This document shows positions 1-7,929 of a stretch of 64,000 bases of DNA, in pieces. Under the pieces are notes generated by a model. It did no database searches, was not told the DNA's origin, and worked only from the letters and a program-made list of their open reading frames with translations. The stretch lies in contig NZ_NIRS01000007.1 in assembly GCF_002934665.1 (NCBI RefSeq), forward strand, positions 248,001 through 312,000, in the 5' to 3' direction. The stretch comes from Pseudomonas laurylsulfatiphila. GTDB taxonomy: Bacteria > Pseudomonadota > Gammaproteobacteria > Pseudomonadales > Pseudomonadaceae. The first letter of the stretch is position 1. Every line of letters starts with the position of its first letter. The translations under genes and the position numbers were made by a program.

Positions 1-431
1 AAGGCGAAATGCTTCGGTGGCTTGGTCTTGTTGCGAACCTCCAGCAAAACCCCTTTGCACGACACTTCGTGTACCCACAGGGTGCCGGGTTGACCCTGGG
101 CGTTTTCCAGCGCTACCGGCTCGTCCAGTACCAGACGCCAGGGCCGGACCATTGGCCCGTCTTCATAGATGCTCGGCACGCCGAGACGCAAATGCAGCGC
201 ATGGAACTCGTCTTCCACCAGGTGCAGGGGGAAGGTCATTTGCTGGTTTTCGAAGCTGGCTTGAATGGTGACCTGTTCATGGGCCGCCAGGCGGGTGAGC
301 AGGTCACGGATTTGCGATCCACCGTTGACGAGCAGGCTCGACGTCGCATCCCGCACATTGAGTTGCGGGTTGTGTTGCATGGTCTGGATGAAATCCAGCT
401 CATCCTGGGTCAGGAGTGCGTCACGTTGCAT
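1..431 (-). CDS. PilZ-domain-like protein, N-terminal part (cut by window edge)
   Basis: The minus-strand frame opens at an ATG at 429-431 (MQRDALLTQDELDFIQTM) and runs off the left edge without a stop, giving 143 residues. The N-terminal portion looks like the lead-in seen in Pseudomonas PilZ/YcgR-type c-di-GMP effectors, followed near residues 95-140 by a beta-rich segment (WVHEVSCKGVLLEVR) resembling the D/NxSxxG part of a PilZ domain. The c-di-GMP-binding RxxxR motif is not clearly visible in the part present. It lies 54 bp downstream of the LOV gene on the same strand, so the two may be co-transcribed. The family call is an inference from limited sequence. Confidence 0.55.
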   Translation of the reverse strand, partial: MQRDALLTQDELDFIQTMQHNPQLNVRDATSSLLVNGGSQIRDLLTRLAAHEQVTIQASFENQQMTFPLHLVEDEFHALHLRLGVPSIYEDGPMVRPWRLVLDEPVALENAQGQPGTLWVHEVSCKGVLLEVRNKTKPPKHFA

Positions 432-485
432 GGCCAGCTCGAAAGATATAATTACAAAGTCATTGGTGATTGTAGTTACTGACCA

Positions 486-962
486 TTAATTCTGAATTTC
501 GTTTGCGCCGTTCGTCGCCTTGAGCGCAGCAAGCTCGGCCTGGAGTTCAGCGACCTGCCCCTCCAGTTGAGCCACGCGCTGTTGCGCCTTGACCTGCACC
601 GTGACGTCTTTCTGCACACCGACAAAATAGGTTTGCCCGTCCGCTGGATTTTTCACCGTTGAAAGGGACAGCTCATTCCAGAACGGTGTGCCGTCCTTGC
701 GGTAGTTTCGCAATATTTCCCGGCAGGATCCTTCACTGTTCAAGGCGTTGCGAATCAACGGCAGGGCTTCCTGGTCGCGATCCCCCGACTGCAGGAAACG
801 ACAATCCTGATAGAGGATCTCTTCGCTGGAGTAACCCGTCAGGCGTTCGAACGCGGGGTTGACGTAAATGAGGATTTTGTCCTGATCGCCTTCCTTTTCG
901 GCAATCACGATGCCGTCGTTGGAGGCGTTGATCACCATTTGCAGCAGTTGGGCATTAATCAT
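486..962 (-). CDS. Short LOV-domain blue-light photoreceptor (PpSB1/PpSB2-LOV type)
   Basis: 158 residues made of one PAS/LOV domain (about 15-120) with an N-terminal cap and a C-terminal helix (about 120-150) that is probably a dimerising coiled coil (QRVAQLEGQVAELQAELAAL). The photoactive motif YQDCRFLQ is intact, with Cys54 as the residue expected to form the flavin-cysteinyl adduct under blue light. The start MINAQLLQMVINASNDGIV and the overall length match the stand-alone short LOV proteins described from P. putida. There is no output domain, so signalling must go through a partner. AAAGGATG lies just before the ATG as ribosome binding site. The neighbour downstream is a PilZ-like protein, which hints at a link with c-di-GMP behaviour; that link is inference. 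Confidence 0.9.
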   Translation of the reverse strand: MINAQLLQMVINASNDGIVIAEKEGDQDKILIYVNPAFERLTGYSSEEILYQDCRFLQSGDRDQEALPLIRNALNSEGSCREILRNYRKDGTPFWNELSLSTVKNPADGQTYFVGVQKDVTVQVKAQQRVAQLEGQVAELQAELAALKATNGANEIQN

Positions 963-1064
963 CGGAGCATCCTTTCCTGATTGATTGTCAATTGCATTCT
1001 AAGAGAATAATCACGACTGTGCTGTTAATATCCGGGTCTTTTACTCGGATTCAGGATCAGATTG

Positions 1065-1520
1065 ATGAAAGTCGCCATCATTTCCGGCTCGGTGTACGGC
1101 ACGGCCGAAGAAGTTGCCCGCCACGCCGCCAGCCTGTTGAAAGCCGCCGGTTTCGAAACCTGGCACAACCCGCGTGCGGCCCTCGCCGATATCCAGGCGT
1201 TTGGCCCCGAAGCCTTTCTGGCGGTGACCTCGACCACCGGCATGGGTGAGCTGCCGGACAATCTGCAACCACTGTATTCGACCATTCGTGACCAATTGCC
1301 AGCGGCCTGGCGCGGTTTGCCGGGGGCAGTGATCGGATTGGGCGATGCGAGTTATGGCGATACTTTTTGTGGCGGCGGCGAGCAGATGCGTGAATTGTTC
1401 GGTGAACTGGGCATTCGCGAAGTGCTGCCAATGCTGCGCCTGGATGCCAGCGAAAGCGTGACCCCCGAAACAGACGCCGAGCCTTGGCTGGCGGAGCTGA
1501 TCAGCGCACTGCGCGAGTGA
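1065..1520 (+). CDS. Flavodoxin / MioC-like flavoprotein
   Basis: 151 residues from ATG 1065 (a TTG immediately before would add one Met; AGGATCAG sits upstream). The N-terminal phosphate loop IISGSVYGTAEEVA (about residues 5-18) is the FMN phosphate-binding pattern of flavodoxins; the segments STTGMGELPDN and GLGDASYGDTFCGGG correspond to the two isoalloxazine loops. Single-domain flavodoxins carry electrons in the cytoplasm, and the short size and loop pattern are nearest to MioC/YqcA-type proteins. It is divergent from the LOV gene with about 100 bp between them, so a shared promoter region is possible. The partner reductase is not in the window. Confidence 0.88.
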   Translation: MKVAIISGSVYGTAEEVARHAASLLKAAGFETWHNPRAALADIQAFGPEAFLAVTSTTGMGELPDNLQPLYSTIRDQLPAAWRGLPGAVIGLGDASYGDTFCGGGEQMRELFGELGIREVLPMLRLDASESVTPETDAEPWLAELISALRE

Positions 1521-1746
1521 CGGATAACCCGCCATCAACGCCAGTCAGGGTTCTGACAGTGCGGCAAAATCGGCCTGTCAGCCCCTTGCTGGCGCCGGTC
1601 GTTTGACATGGATCCAGAGCAGCAGGGTGACTGACTCGCTGGGACATCAAGCTGGCTGCCAATGCAACTACACGAACCTCAAGGGCTGACTAGACTCGGT
1701 AAACATAGGAAACACTCCATAATAAAAAACACCGAGGCTCCTTGCC

Positions 1747-2529
1747 GTGACTGTCGCTCCCGTCCAATCGCCACACAGTGTCAAAGACCAGGTCAGTGCT
1801 GCCGAGTGGCAGACTCGCGTTGACCTTGCGGCCTGTTATCGCCTGGTCGCTCAACACGGTTGGGATGACCTGATCTTTACCCACATCTCCGCCAAGGTGC
1901 CCGGCACCGAAGATTTCCTGATCAATCCGTTCGGGTTGATGTTTCACGAAATGACCGCGTCAAGCCTGGTCAAGGTGGACCAGGCCGGCAACAAGCTGAT
2001 GGACAGTCCTTACGAGATCAATCCGGCGGGTTACACCATCCACAGCGCCGTGCATGAAGTGCGTCACGATGTGGTTTGTGTGCTGCACACCCACACGGCT
2101 TCAGGGGTGGCGGTCTCGGCCCAGAAGCAGGGCGTTCTGCCGATCAGCCAACAATCGTTGTTCGTGCTTTCCAGCCTGGCCTACCACGCCTACGAAGGTG
2201 TGGCGCTCAACCATGAAGAGAAAGTGAGGCTGCAGGCGGACCTCGGTGAAAACAATTTCCTGATGCTGCATAACCACGGTCTGCTGACCTGCGGCAGCAC
2301 CATCGCCGATACGTTCCTGATGATGTTTACCTTTCAACGTGCCTGTGACATTCAGGTCATGGCGCAAAACGGTGCGGCTGAACTGATTGCCATCGAACCG
2401 CAGATTCTGGCCGGCGCCAAAGCCATGATCGCGGGTGTCACCAGAAGTGCTCAAGGAATGGGCGGAGCGCTGGCGTGGCCGGCGCTGCTGCGCAAGCTCG
2501 ATAAACTTGACCCGGGTTATAAACTCTAA
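1747..2529 (+). CDS. Class II aldolase/adducin family protein
   Basis: 260 residues beginning at GTG 1747 after a GAGGCTCC ribosome-binding stretch. The class II aldolase fold is shown by the zinc histidines in VLHTHTASG and in MLHNHGLLTCG and by the phosphate-loop-like FTHISAKVPG near the N-terminus. These metal-dependent enzymes act on hydroxy-carbonyl substrates (fuculose-phosphate aldolase, ribulose-phosphate epimerase, or adducin-like proteins of unknown activity). The substrate cannot be told from sequence. The stop overlaps the start of the following alpha/beta hydrolase by one base, so the two are translationally coupled and probably act on a shared substrate. Confidence 0.85.
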   Translation: MTVAPVQSPHSVKDQVSAAEWQTRVDLAACYRLVAQHGWDDLIFTHISAKVPGTEDFLINPFGLMFHEMTASSLVKVDQAGNKLMDSPYEINPAGYTIHSAVHEVRHDVVCVLHTHTASGVAVSAQKQGVLPISQQSLFVLSSLAYHAYEGVALNHEEKVRLQADLGENNFLMLHNHGLLTCGSTIADTFLMMFTFQRACDIQVMAQNGAAELIAIEPQILAGAKAMIAGVTRSAQGMGGALAWPALLRKLDKLDPGYKL

Positions 2530-3431
2530 TGGCACTCGCCGAGATTCCTCTGTGTGTCTGGCGCAAACGCAGCCAGACGTTCTTGTTCCGTGGCCACAGC
2601 ATCCGTTACTGGACGGCGGGGCAGGGTGAGCCGCTGTTGCTGATTCACGGTTTTCCGTCCGCCAGTTGGGACTGGCATTACCTGTGGCAGCCATTGACCC
2701 AGCGCTTTCGCGTGATCGCTTGCGACATGCTCGGCTTCGGCGATTCGGCCAAACCGGCGAATCACGAATACAGCCTGCTGGAGCAAGCGGATCTGCAACA
2801 GGCACTGCTTGAGCACCTGAATGTCGAGCAGCCGGTGCACCTGTTCGCCCACGACTATGGCGACAGCGTGGCCCAGGAACTGCTGGCCCGGCATTACGAG
2901 TCGCGGGTGGAGCTGGCCAGTTGTGTGTTTCTCAACGGCGGTTTGTTTCCGGAAACCCACCGCCCGGTATTGATGCAAAAACTCTTGCTCAGCCCTTTGG
3001 GCTGGATGATCGGCCGCGCCTTCAGCCGTGATGGCCTGGTGAGAAGCTTTCGGCAGATTTTCGGTCCGCGAACCCGGCCCAGTGAAAGCCAGATGGATGA
3101 TTTCTGGAGCCTGGTCGAAAGCCATCGCGGGCCACGAATCATGCACAAATTGATCGCCTACATCCCGGAGCGACGTGTCTGGCGCAACCGCTGGGTGCGC
3201 GCGATGCAGCGCGGTGAAGTGCCGCTGCGAGTGATCGATGGCGGGGTCGATCCGATCTCCGGTGTGCATATGGTCGAGCGTTACCGGGAACTGATTCCGG
3301 ATGCGGACACCGTGGTGTTGCCCGACATCGGTCACTACCCGCAAATCGAGGCACCCTGCGAGGTCCTCAGGCACTACCTGGCGTTTCGCGATCAACTGCT
3401 TTTGCCGCCACGCAAAGTCGCCTGCTCCTGA
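2529..3431 (+). CDS. Alpha/beta hydrolase (haloalkane-dehalogenase/epoxide-hydrolase-like subgroup)
   Basis: 300 residues. Sequence features of the alpha/beta hydrolase fold: oxyanion region LLIHGFPSASWDWHY (about 36-50), the nucleophile elbow region VHLFAHDYGDSVAQE with Asp rather than Ser in the usual position (H-D-Y-G-D), and a late GHYPQIEAP histidine. An Asp nucleophile in HDYGD is typical of the epoxide hydrolase / haloalkane dehalogenase branch. ATG 2529 overlaps the aldolase stop, so the pair is an operon. The natural substrate is unknown. Confidence 0.85.
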   Translation: MALAEIPLCVWRKRSQTFLFRGHSIRYWTAGQGEPLLLIHGFPSASWDWHYLWQPLTQRFRVIACDMLGFGDSAKPANHEYSLLEQADLQQALLEHLNVEQPVHLFAHDYGDSVAQELLARHYESRVELASCVFLNGGLFPETHRPVLMQKLLLSPLGWMIGRAFSRDGLVRSFRQIFGPRTRPSESQMDDFWSLVESHRGPRIMHKLIAYIPERRVWRNRWVRAMQRGEVPLRVIDGGVDPISGVHMVERYRELIPDADTVVLPDIGHYPQIEAPCEVLRHYLAFRDQLLLPPRKVACS

Positions 3432-3458
3432 TTCGCAGCATTGAACCTGCTGGGCTTT

Positions 3459-3588
3459 TGTGGCGAGGGAGCTTGCTCCCGTCGGGTCGCGAAGCGGCCC
3501 TGAGGCATTCAATCCGGGACACAGGTTTTAGGACTGCTTCGCAGCCGAGCGGGAAGGTGCGGCGATCCGACAAGCTCCCTCGCCACAA
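3459..3588. repeat. REP/BIME-like inverted repeat
   Basis: Outer arms TGTGGCGAGGGAGCTTG and its perfect reverse complement close a 130 bp element whose interior carries a second imperfect pair around GCGAAGCGGCC / GCTTCGCAGCCG. It sits between the hydrolase and SDR genes, where such elements often end transcripts or stabilise mRNA 3' ends. Confidence 0.8.
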
Positions 3589-3726
3589 GGGCTGCGCAAC
3601 CTGTTGACGCGATCATCATCCCCCAGCCTTATCGCGCACCATTCAGCCTCCCCCGTGTTGATTGTGACCCGCTGCGCCGTGCCGGACACTCGGACTCATC
3701 GTCCCTTGGCCTGCTGGAGTCCCCCC

Positions 3727-4638
3727 ATGAATGAGTCTGTGCGCTTCGAAGATAAAGTCGTGATCATCACCGGTGCCGGTGGCGGCCTGGGACGGGCGCA
3801 TGCACTGCTGTTCGCCAAACAGGGCGCCAGGGTTCTGGTCAACGACCTGGGCGGCTCGACCCAGGGCGAAGGCGCCAACGCTTCGGCCGCCGCCCGCGTG
3901 GTAGCGGAGATTCGCGAGGCCGGCGGCATCGCCGAGGCCAACCACGATTCGGTCACTGACGGTGACAAGCTGGTCCAGCACGCCCTGGACGTCTTCGGTC
4001 GCGTCGACGTGGTGGTCAACAACGCCGGGATCCTGCGTGACAAGACTTTCCACAAAATGGAAGACGCCGACTGGGACCTGGTTTACCGCGTCCACGTCGA
4101 AGGTGCCTACAAAGTCACCCGTGCCGCCTGGCCGCACATGCGCGAGCAGAACTACGGCCGGGTGATTTTCACCGCGTCGACCTCGGGTATCTATGGCAAT
4201 TTCGGCCAGTCCAACTACGGCATGGCCAAGCTCGGCCTCTATGGCCTGACCCGCACCCTGGCCATCGAAGGCCGCAAGAGCAACATCCTGGTCAACGCCA
4301 TCGCCCCCACCGGCGGCACGCGCATGACCGAAGGCCTGATCCCGCCGCAAGTCTTCGAACAGCTCAAGCCGGAACTGGTCAGCCCCCTGGTGGTGTACCT
4401 GGCCAGCGAGAACTGCCAGGAAACCTCCGGTCTGTTCGAGGTCGGCGGTGGCTGGATGGGCAAGGTCCGCTGGGAGCGCAGCCTCGGTGTCGGGTTCGAT
4501 CCACGGGCCGGCTTCTCACCGGAAGACGTGGCGGCGAACTGGCAGCAGATTTGTGACTTCGAAGGCGCGGCGCATCCGAAGGACAACATCGAAGCGCTGA
4601 AGGAAATGATGGGGAATTTGCAGAAGTATTCGCTCTGA
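3727..4638 (+). CDS. SDR-family oxidoreductase, 3-hydroxyacyl-CoA dehydrogenase (MFE-2-like)
   Basis: 303 residues from ATG 3727; an upstream in-frame extension to 3604 lacks coding character and was not used. Rossmann motif TGAGGGLGRAH (about 17-27), NNAG at about 98, and catalytic Ser-Tyr-Lys in TASTSGIYGNFGQSNYGMAK. The opening FEDKVVIITGAGGGLGRAHAL and the later DLGGSTQGEG are the pattern of the (3R)-hydroxyacyl-CoA dehydrogenase half of peroxisomal multifunctional enzyme 2 and its bacterial stand-alone relatives, so a role in NAD(H)-dependent beta-oxidation-like chemistry is likely. The C-terminal 60 residues exceed a minimal SDR, consistent with that subgroup. Confidence 0.88.
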   Translation: MNESVRFEDKVVIITGAGGGLGRAHALLFAKQGARVLVNDLGGSTQGEGANASAAARVVAEIREAGGIAEANHDSVTDGDKLVQHALDVFGRVDVVVNNAGILRDKTFHKMEDADWDLVYRVHVEGAYKVTRAAWPHMREQNYGRVIFTASTSGIYGNFGQSNYGMAKLGLYGLTRTLAIEGRKSNILVNAIAPTGGTRMTEGLIPPQVFEQLKPELVSPLVVYLASENCQETSGLFEVGGGWMGKVRWERSLGVGFDPRAGFSPEDVAANWQQICDFEGAAHPKDNIEALKEMMGNLQKYSL

Positions 4639-4712
4639 CCTTGTCGGCAAGGTCACATTGACTGACCTTGCCGGTGGCTGCATCTGTCGGTTGGAAAATC
4701 GTTTGCCCTCGA

Positions 4713-5483
4713 TCAGCCGGAAAAGTATTTGAATACCAGTGCCTTCAGATTGGCGGCTGTCTGTGCATCCATTTTTCCGTCGAATTTTTCCGGGCGAAAA
4801 TGCATCTGGAATGCCCGCACCAACTGTTGAAAACCACCTTCCGTCGAGGCGCCCGAAACCTCGTATCCATAGGACTTGAACAGCCCCAGCAATTCGCTTC
4901 GGCCTGGAACGCCCGATGTGGTGTATTGGTTCAGATACTCGTTCCGAGTGGCTTCATCGAACCAGGCGCCGACGCCTTTCAGGTACAGCGCCTGCCAGGG
5001 AAACATTGGCCCCGGGTCACTTTTGCGGCCGATTGAAATATCGGAGTGGCCCAACACCTGCGTCGGCGTGATATCCGGGTAGCGCTTGAGGATGTTCAGC
5101 GCCAGTTGTTCAATCGCGGCAATCTGCTCTGGGTGATACGGCGGGAAGGTGAATTCGCCGTTGTTGTCAGTCGCCAGGTTGACCACTTCAATGCCGATAG
5201 ACGTGTCATTCAGATTGCTGCGGTTACCCCACTGACTGACGCCCGCATGCCACGCGCGATGACTTTCACCCACCAGGTTGAACACTTCTTGCCCGGTATA
5301 ACCGGCTTTCAGGTAACTGGGGTCAGTGATATCCGGAACCAGATAGTGCGCGCTGACATTCGGGCCGGTCAGGGCACTGACAGAGCTCGCAAAGTCAGCG
5401 GCCGTGTAGTGAAGAACCAGAAAGCGTATTCGGCTGTTGAAGCTTCTGGCTGAGCGATAGTGGTTGTAGTTGATGGGCTTCAT
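4713..5483 (-). CDS. ampDh3: N-acetylmuramoyl-L-alanine amidase, AmpDh3 type
   Basis: 256 residues from ATG at 5481-5483 (MKPINYNHYRS); a longer frame to 5552 adds 23 residues that do not look like a signal peptide. Amidase_2 domain spans about 15-165 with zinc ligands in FLVLHYTA and VLGHSDISIGRKSDPGP, and a C-terminal peptidoglycan-binding-like segment (about 180-250, LLRAFQMHFRPEKFDG type). It is very close to P. aeruginosa AmpDh3, which cuts the stem peptide from N-acetylmuramic acid in peptidoglycan and which is also reported as a type VI secretion effector. No secretion signal is visible, in agreement with a cytoplasmic start or T6SS export. No immunity gene or T6SS gene is seen beside it. 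Confidence 0.88.
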   Translation of the reverse strand: MKPINYNHYRSARSFNSRIRFLVLHYTAADFASSVSALTGPNVSAHYLVPDITDPSYLKAGYTGQEVFNLVGESHRAWHAGVSQWGNRSNLNDTSIGIEVVNLATDNNGEFTFPPYHPEQIAAIEQLALNILKRYPDITPTQVLGHSDISIGRKSDPGPMFPWQALYLKGVGAWFDEATRNEYLNQYTTSGVPGRSELLGLFKSYGYEVSGASTEGGFQQLVRAFQMHFRPEKFDGKMDAQTAANLKALVFKYFSG

Positions 5484-5611
5484 GGTTGCACTCGCAATAA
5501 GTAATTTTGAAGCCGGACGAAGATCAAGGTTGTTCGCCGACTTGCTGGTCAACTTAATGGCCCGAGTGCGATAGGTGTTTACCTATGCTTGTAGGTGCGT
5601 TCTGAAAGAAA

Positions 5612-5728
5612 TGTAGGCGTCAGCTTGCTGGCGATGGACTCAAGTGCGCCGCGTTTATCCGGTTCACACGCGTTATCGTTAACGACCATCGCTGCGATGC
5701 GGCGACCCGACAAGCCAGCTCCTACAGG
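5612..5728. repeat. REP/BIME-like inverted repeat (ACGCGTTATCGTTAACGACC subfamily)
   Basis: Imperfect outer arms (TGTAGGCGTCAGCTTGCTGG and CAAGCCAGCTCCTACA) enclose a core ACGCGTTATCGTTAACGACC that recurs, inverted or slightly changed, in the elements at 21012-21113 and 60521-60622. Confidence 0.75.
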
Positions 5729-5759
5729 AGACCGTGCCCACGCTGAAAATGAGTCCCAT

Positions 5760-5897
5760 AAAAAAGGCCGCTGCAAACGCAGCGGCCAAAGTAAGACGTT
5801 GGATCAGGAGCTACAAATCAACGTCAGTGAACACGGGGTGATGAACCGAATCCTCGATTCATCTGAAATCCTTCAGTCACGGCGCAGGCTCCGTGAC
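5760..5897 (-). ncRNA. rgsA: Structured small RNA, probably RgsA (P16)
   Basis: No convincing ORF lies here, yet the minus strand folds into consecutive hairpins: GTCACGG/CCGTGAC at the 5' end (5897 leftward), CTGAA/TTCAG, ATGAATC/GGTTCAT, and then a GC-rich stem GGCCGCTGC/GCAGCGGCC followed by TTTTTT at 5760-5765, a classical intrinsic terminator. Length about 138 nt. Upstream of 5897 the strand reads GGCTTATTCTTACC, a possible RpoS-like -10. The layout and primary sequence agree with my memory of the Pseudomonas stress RNA RgsA, which is RpoS-dependent; I could not check this by alignment. Name is given on that basis. Confidence 0.7.
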
Positions 5898-6075
5898 AGC
5901 CAGGTAAGAATAAGCCCTCAGCACTGTAGGAAAAATACTAATTCCCGACATGCACTGTTGCAGCCCGGGCAACAGTCAGGATTCGGCTGCTCGACGTCCG
6001 GGTGATGACCCTGTGCCAGTCATCCTTTAGAGGTACACCACGAATACCTCTTTGGTGCGCTTATCGATCCCGGTG

Positions 6076-6114
6076 CCCCGGCAGTAGGGTGACGCCTTCT
6101 GTCACTCACCGGGG
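6076..6114. promoter_or_regulatory. Hairpin just upstream of the DUF1302 gene
   Basis: CCCCGG (6076-6081) pairs with CCGGGG (6109-6114), and GTGAC (6089-6093) pairs with GTCAC (6101-6105). The structure ends 7 bp before the ATG at 6122, so it lies in the leader and would overlap the ribosome binding site. It could affect translation or be the operator of the MalT-like regulator encoded downstream; no evidence chooses between them. The rest of 5898-6075 shows nothing further that I can identify. Confidence 0.5.
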
Positions 6115-6121
6115 AAGACGC

Positions 6122-7915
6122 ATGACAAAAACAACAATGCGCGCCATCTTCACACCGCAGGCACTGGCGGCCGCGGTCGCATTGGGCTGCTGTGCCCAGG
6201 CTCAGGCCATTTCGTTCAGCATCGGGGAAATCGAGGGGACGTTCGACTCCTCATTGTCGGTCGGCGCGAGTTGGGGCATGCGTGATGCGGATGATGCCCT
6301 GGTAGGCACCGTCAATGGCGGTTCCGGTCAGTCTTCGACCGGTGACGACGGGCGCCTGAACTTCAAGAAGGGCGAAACCTTCTCGAAGATCTTCAAGGGG
6401 ATTCACGACCTCGAACTGAAGTACGGCGACACAGGCGCGTTTGTGCGTGGCAAGTACTGGTACGACTTCGAGCTCAAGGATGAAAGCCGCCCATTCAAGG
6501 ACATCAGCGATCACAATCGCAAAGAAGGCGCCAAGTCTTCAGGCGGACAAATCCTCGACGCATTCGTCTATCACAACTACTCCCTCGCCGATTTGCCGGG
6601 CACGGTGCGTGCCGGCAAGCAGGTGGTCAGTTGGGGTGAGAGCACCTTCATCGGCAACTCGATCAACAGCATCAATCCGGTCGATGTGTCCGCGTTCCGT
6701 CGCCCTGGAGCCGAGATCAAGGAGGGCCTGATCCCGGTCAACATGCTGTTCGCCTCCCAGGGCCTGACGGAGAAGTTGACAGTGGAAGGCTTCTATCAAC
6801 TGGAATGGGATCAGACGGTCGTCGATAACTGCGGCACCTTCTTTGGTGTCGATGTGGTGGCCGATGGCTGCAACAAGGGCTACACCGTCGCCAGCCCGGC
6901 CATTGCACCCTTGCAGCCGATTGCGGCTGCCTTTGGCCAGGGCTTCGAGGTCAGCAAAGAGGGCGTGATCGTTCCCCGTGGCGGCGACCGTGATGCCCGG
7001 GATTCTGGACAGTGGGGTACGGCGTTGCGCTGGCTGGGGGACGACACCGAGTACGGGCTGTACTTCATGAACTACCACAGCCGCAGCCCCAACGTCGGAA
7101 CCACCACCGCCGGGCTCAGTACGCTGGCAAGCCTTCCGGGAATCGTCGCCACCGCCAACCGAATCGCCCCCGGCAGCGGTTCAGGCCTGGCCCAGAGTGT
7201 GATGCTCGGTCGCGGCCAGTATTACCTCGAATACCCGGAGGACATCCGCCTCTACGGCGCCAGCTTCGCCACCACCTTATCGACCGGCACTGCGTGGAGC
7301 GGGGAAATCAGCTACCGCCCCAACCTCCCGGTGCAGGTCAACACCAATGACCTGACTCTGGCCATGCTCAATCCGATCGCAGGCGGTGCGGCGTCGCCCA
7401 TCGCCACGTCACCGGGGGCTGACAACAAAGGTTACCGCCGCAAGGAAGTGACGCAGATCCAGAGCACCCTGACGCACTTCATCGATCAGGTCGCCGGTGC
7501 AGATCGCCTGACGTTGGTGGGCGAGGCGGCGGTGGTTCGGGTCGGTGGTTTGGAAGCACGCAGCAAACTGCGCTACGGCCGCGACTCGGTGTATGGCCAG
7601 TATGGTTTCCACGGCGATACCGACGGCTTTGTGACCTCGACTTCTTGGGGGTATCGCGCTCGGGCCATCCTCGACTACAACAACCTCATCGCCGGGATCA
7701 ACGTCAGACCCAATCTCTCCTGGTCCCACGACGTCTCCGGCTATGGCCCCAACGGTCTGTTCAACGAAGGCGCCAAGGCCATCAGCCTCGGTGTCGATGC
7801 GGACTATCGCAACACCTATACCGCGAGCCTCAGCTACACCGACTTTTTCGGCGGGGACTACAACGTCCTCACCGACCGTGACTTCGTGGCGTTGAGCTTT
7901 GGTGTGAACTTCTGA
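6122..7915 (+). CDS. DUF1302 family outer-membrane protein
   Basis: 597 residues from ATG 6122. Signal peptide of about 29 residues ending AQAQA, then a beta-rich body with repeated alternating hydrophobic strands and a terminal Phe (ALSFGVNF), as in outer-membrane beta-barrels. The opening ISFSIGEIEGTFDSSLSVGASW is typical of DUF1302. In Pseudomonas DUF1302 proteins are almost always paired with DUF1329 proteins and are linked with uptake or export of hydrophobic compounds; the exact cargo is not known. The DUF1329 gene follows 14 bp later, forming an operon. Confidence 0.92.
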   Translation: MTKTTMRAIFTPQALAAAVALGCCAQAQAISFSIGEIEGTFDSSLSVGASWGMRDADDALVGTVNGGSGQSSTGDDGRLNFKKGETFSKIFKGIHDLELKYGDTGAFVRGKYWYDFELKDESRPFKDISDHNRKEGAKSSGGQILDAFVYHNYSLADLPGTVRAGKQVVSWGESTFIGNSINSINPVDVSAFRRPGAEIKEGLIPVNMLFASQGLTEKLTVEGFYQLEWDQTVVDNCGTFFGVDVVADGCNKGYTVASPAIAPLQPIAAAFGQGFEVSKEGVIVPRGGDRDARDSGQWGTALRWLGDDTEYGLYFMNYHSRSPNVGTTTAGLSTLASLPGIVATANRIAPGSGSGLAQSVMLGRGQYYLEYPEDIRLYGASFATTLSTGTAWSGEISYRPNLPVQVNTNDLTLAMLNPIAGGAASPIATSPGADNKGYRRKEVTQIQSTLTHFIDQVAGADRLTLVGEAAVVRVGGLEARSKLRYGRDSVYGQYGFHGDTDGFVTSTSWGYRARAILDYNNLIAGINVRPNLSWSHDVSGYGPNGLFNEGAKAISLGVDADYRNTYTASLSYTDFFGGDYNVLTDRDFVALSFGVNF

Positions 7916-7929
7916 TCTGGCTGAAAAGG

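Noticed and set aside
3604..3726. N-terminal extension of the SDR gene
   Set aside because: The extension has no similarity to the family and the ATG at 3727 gives the standard SDR start.
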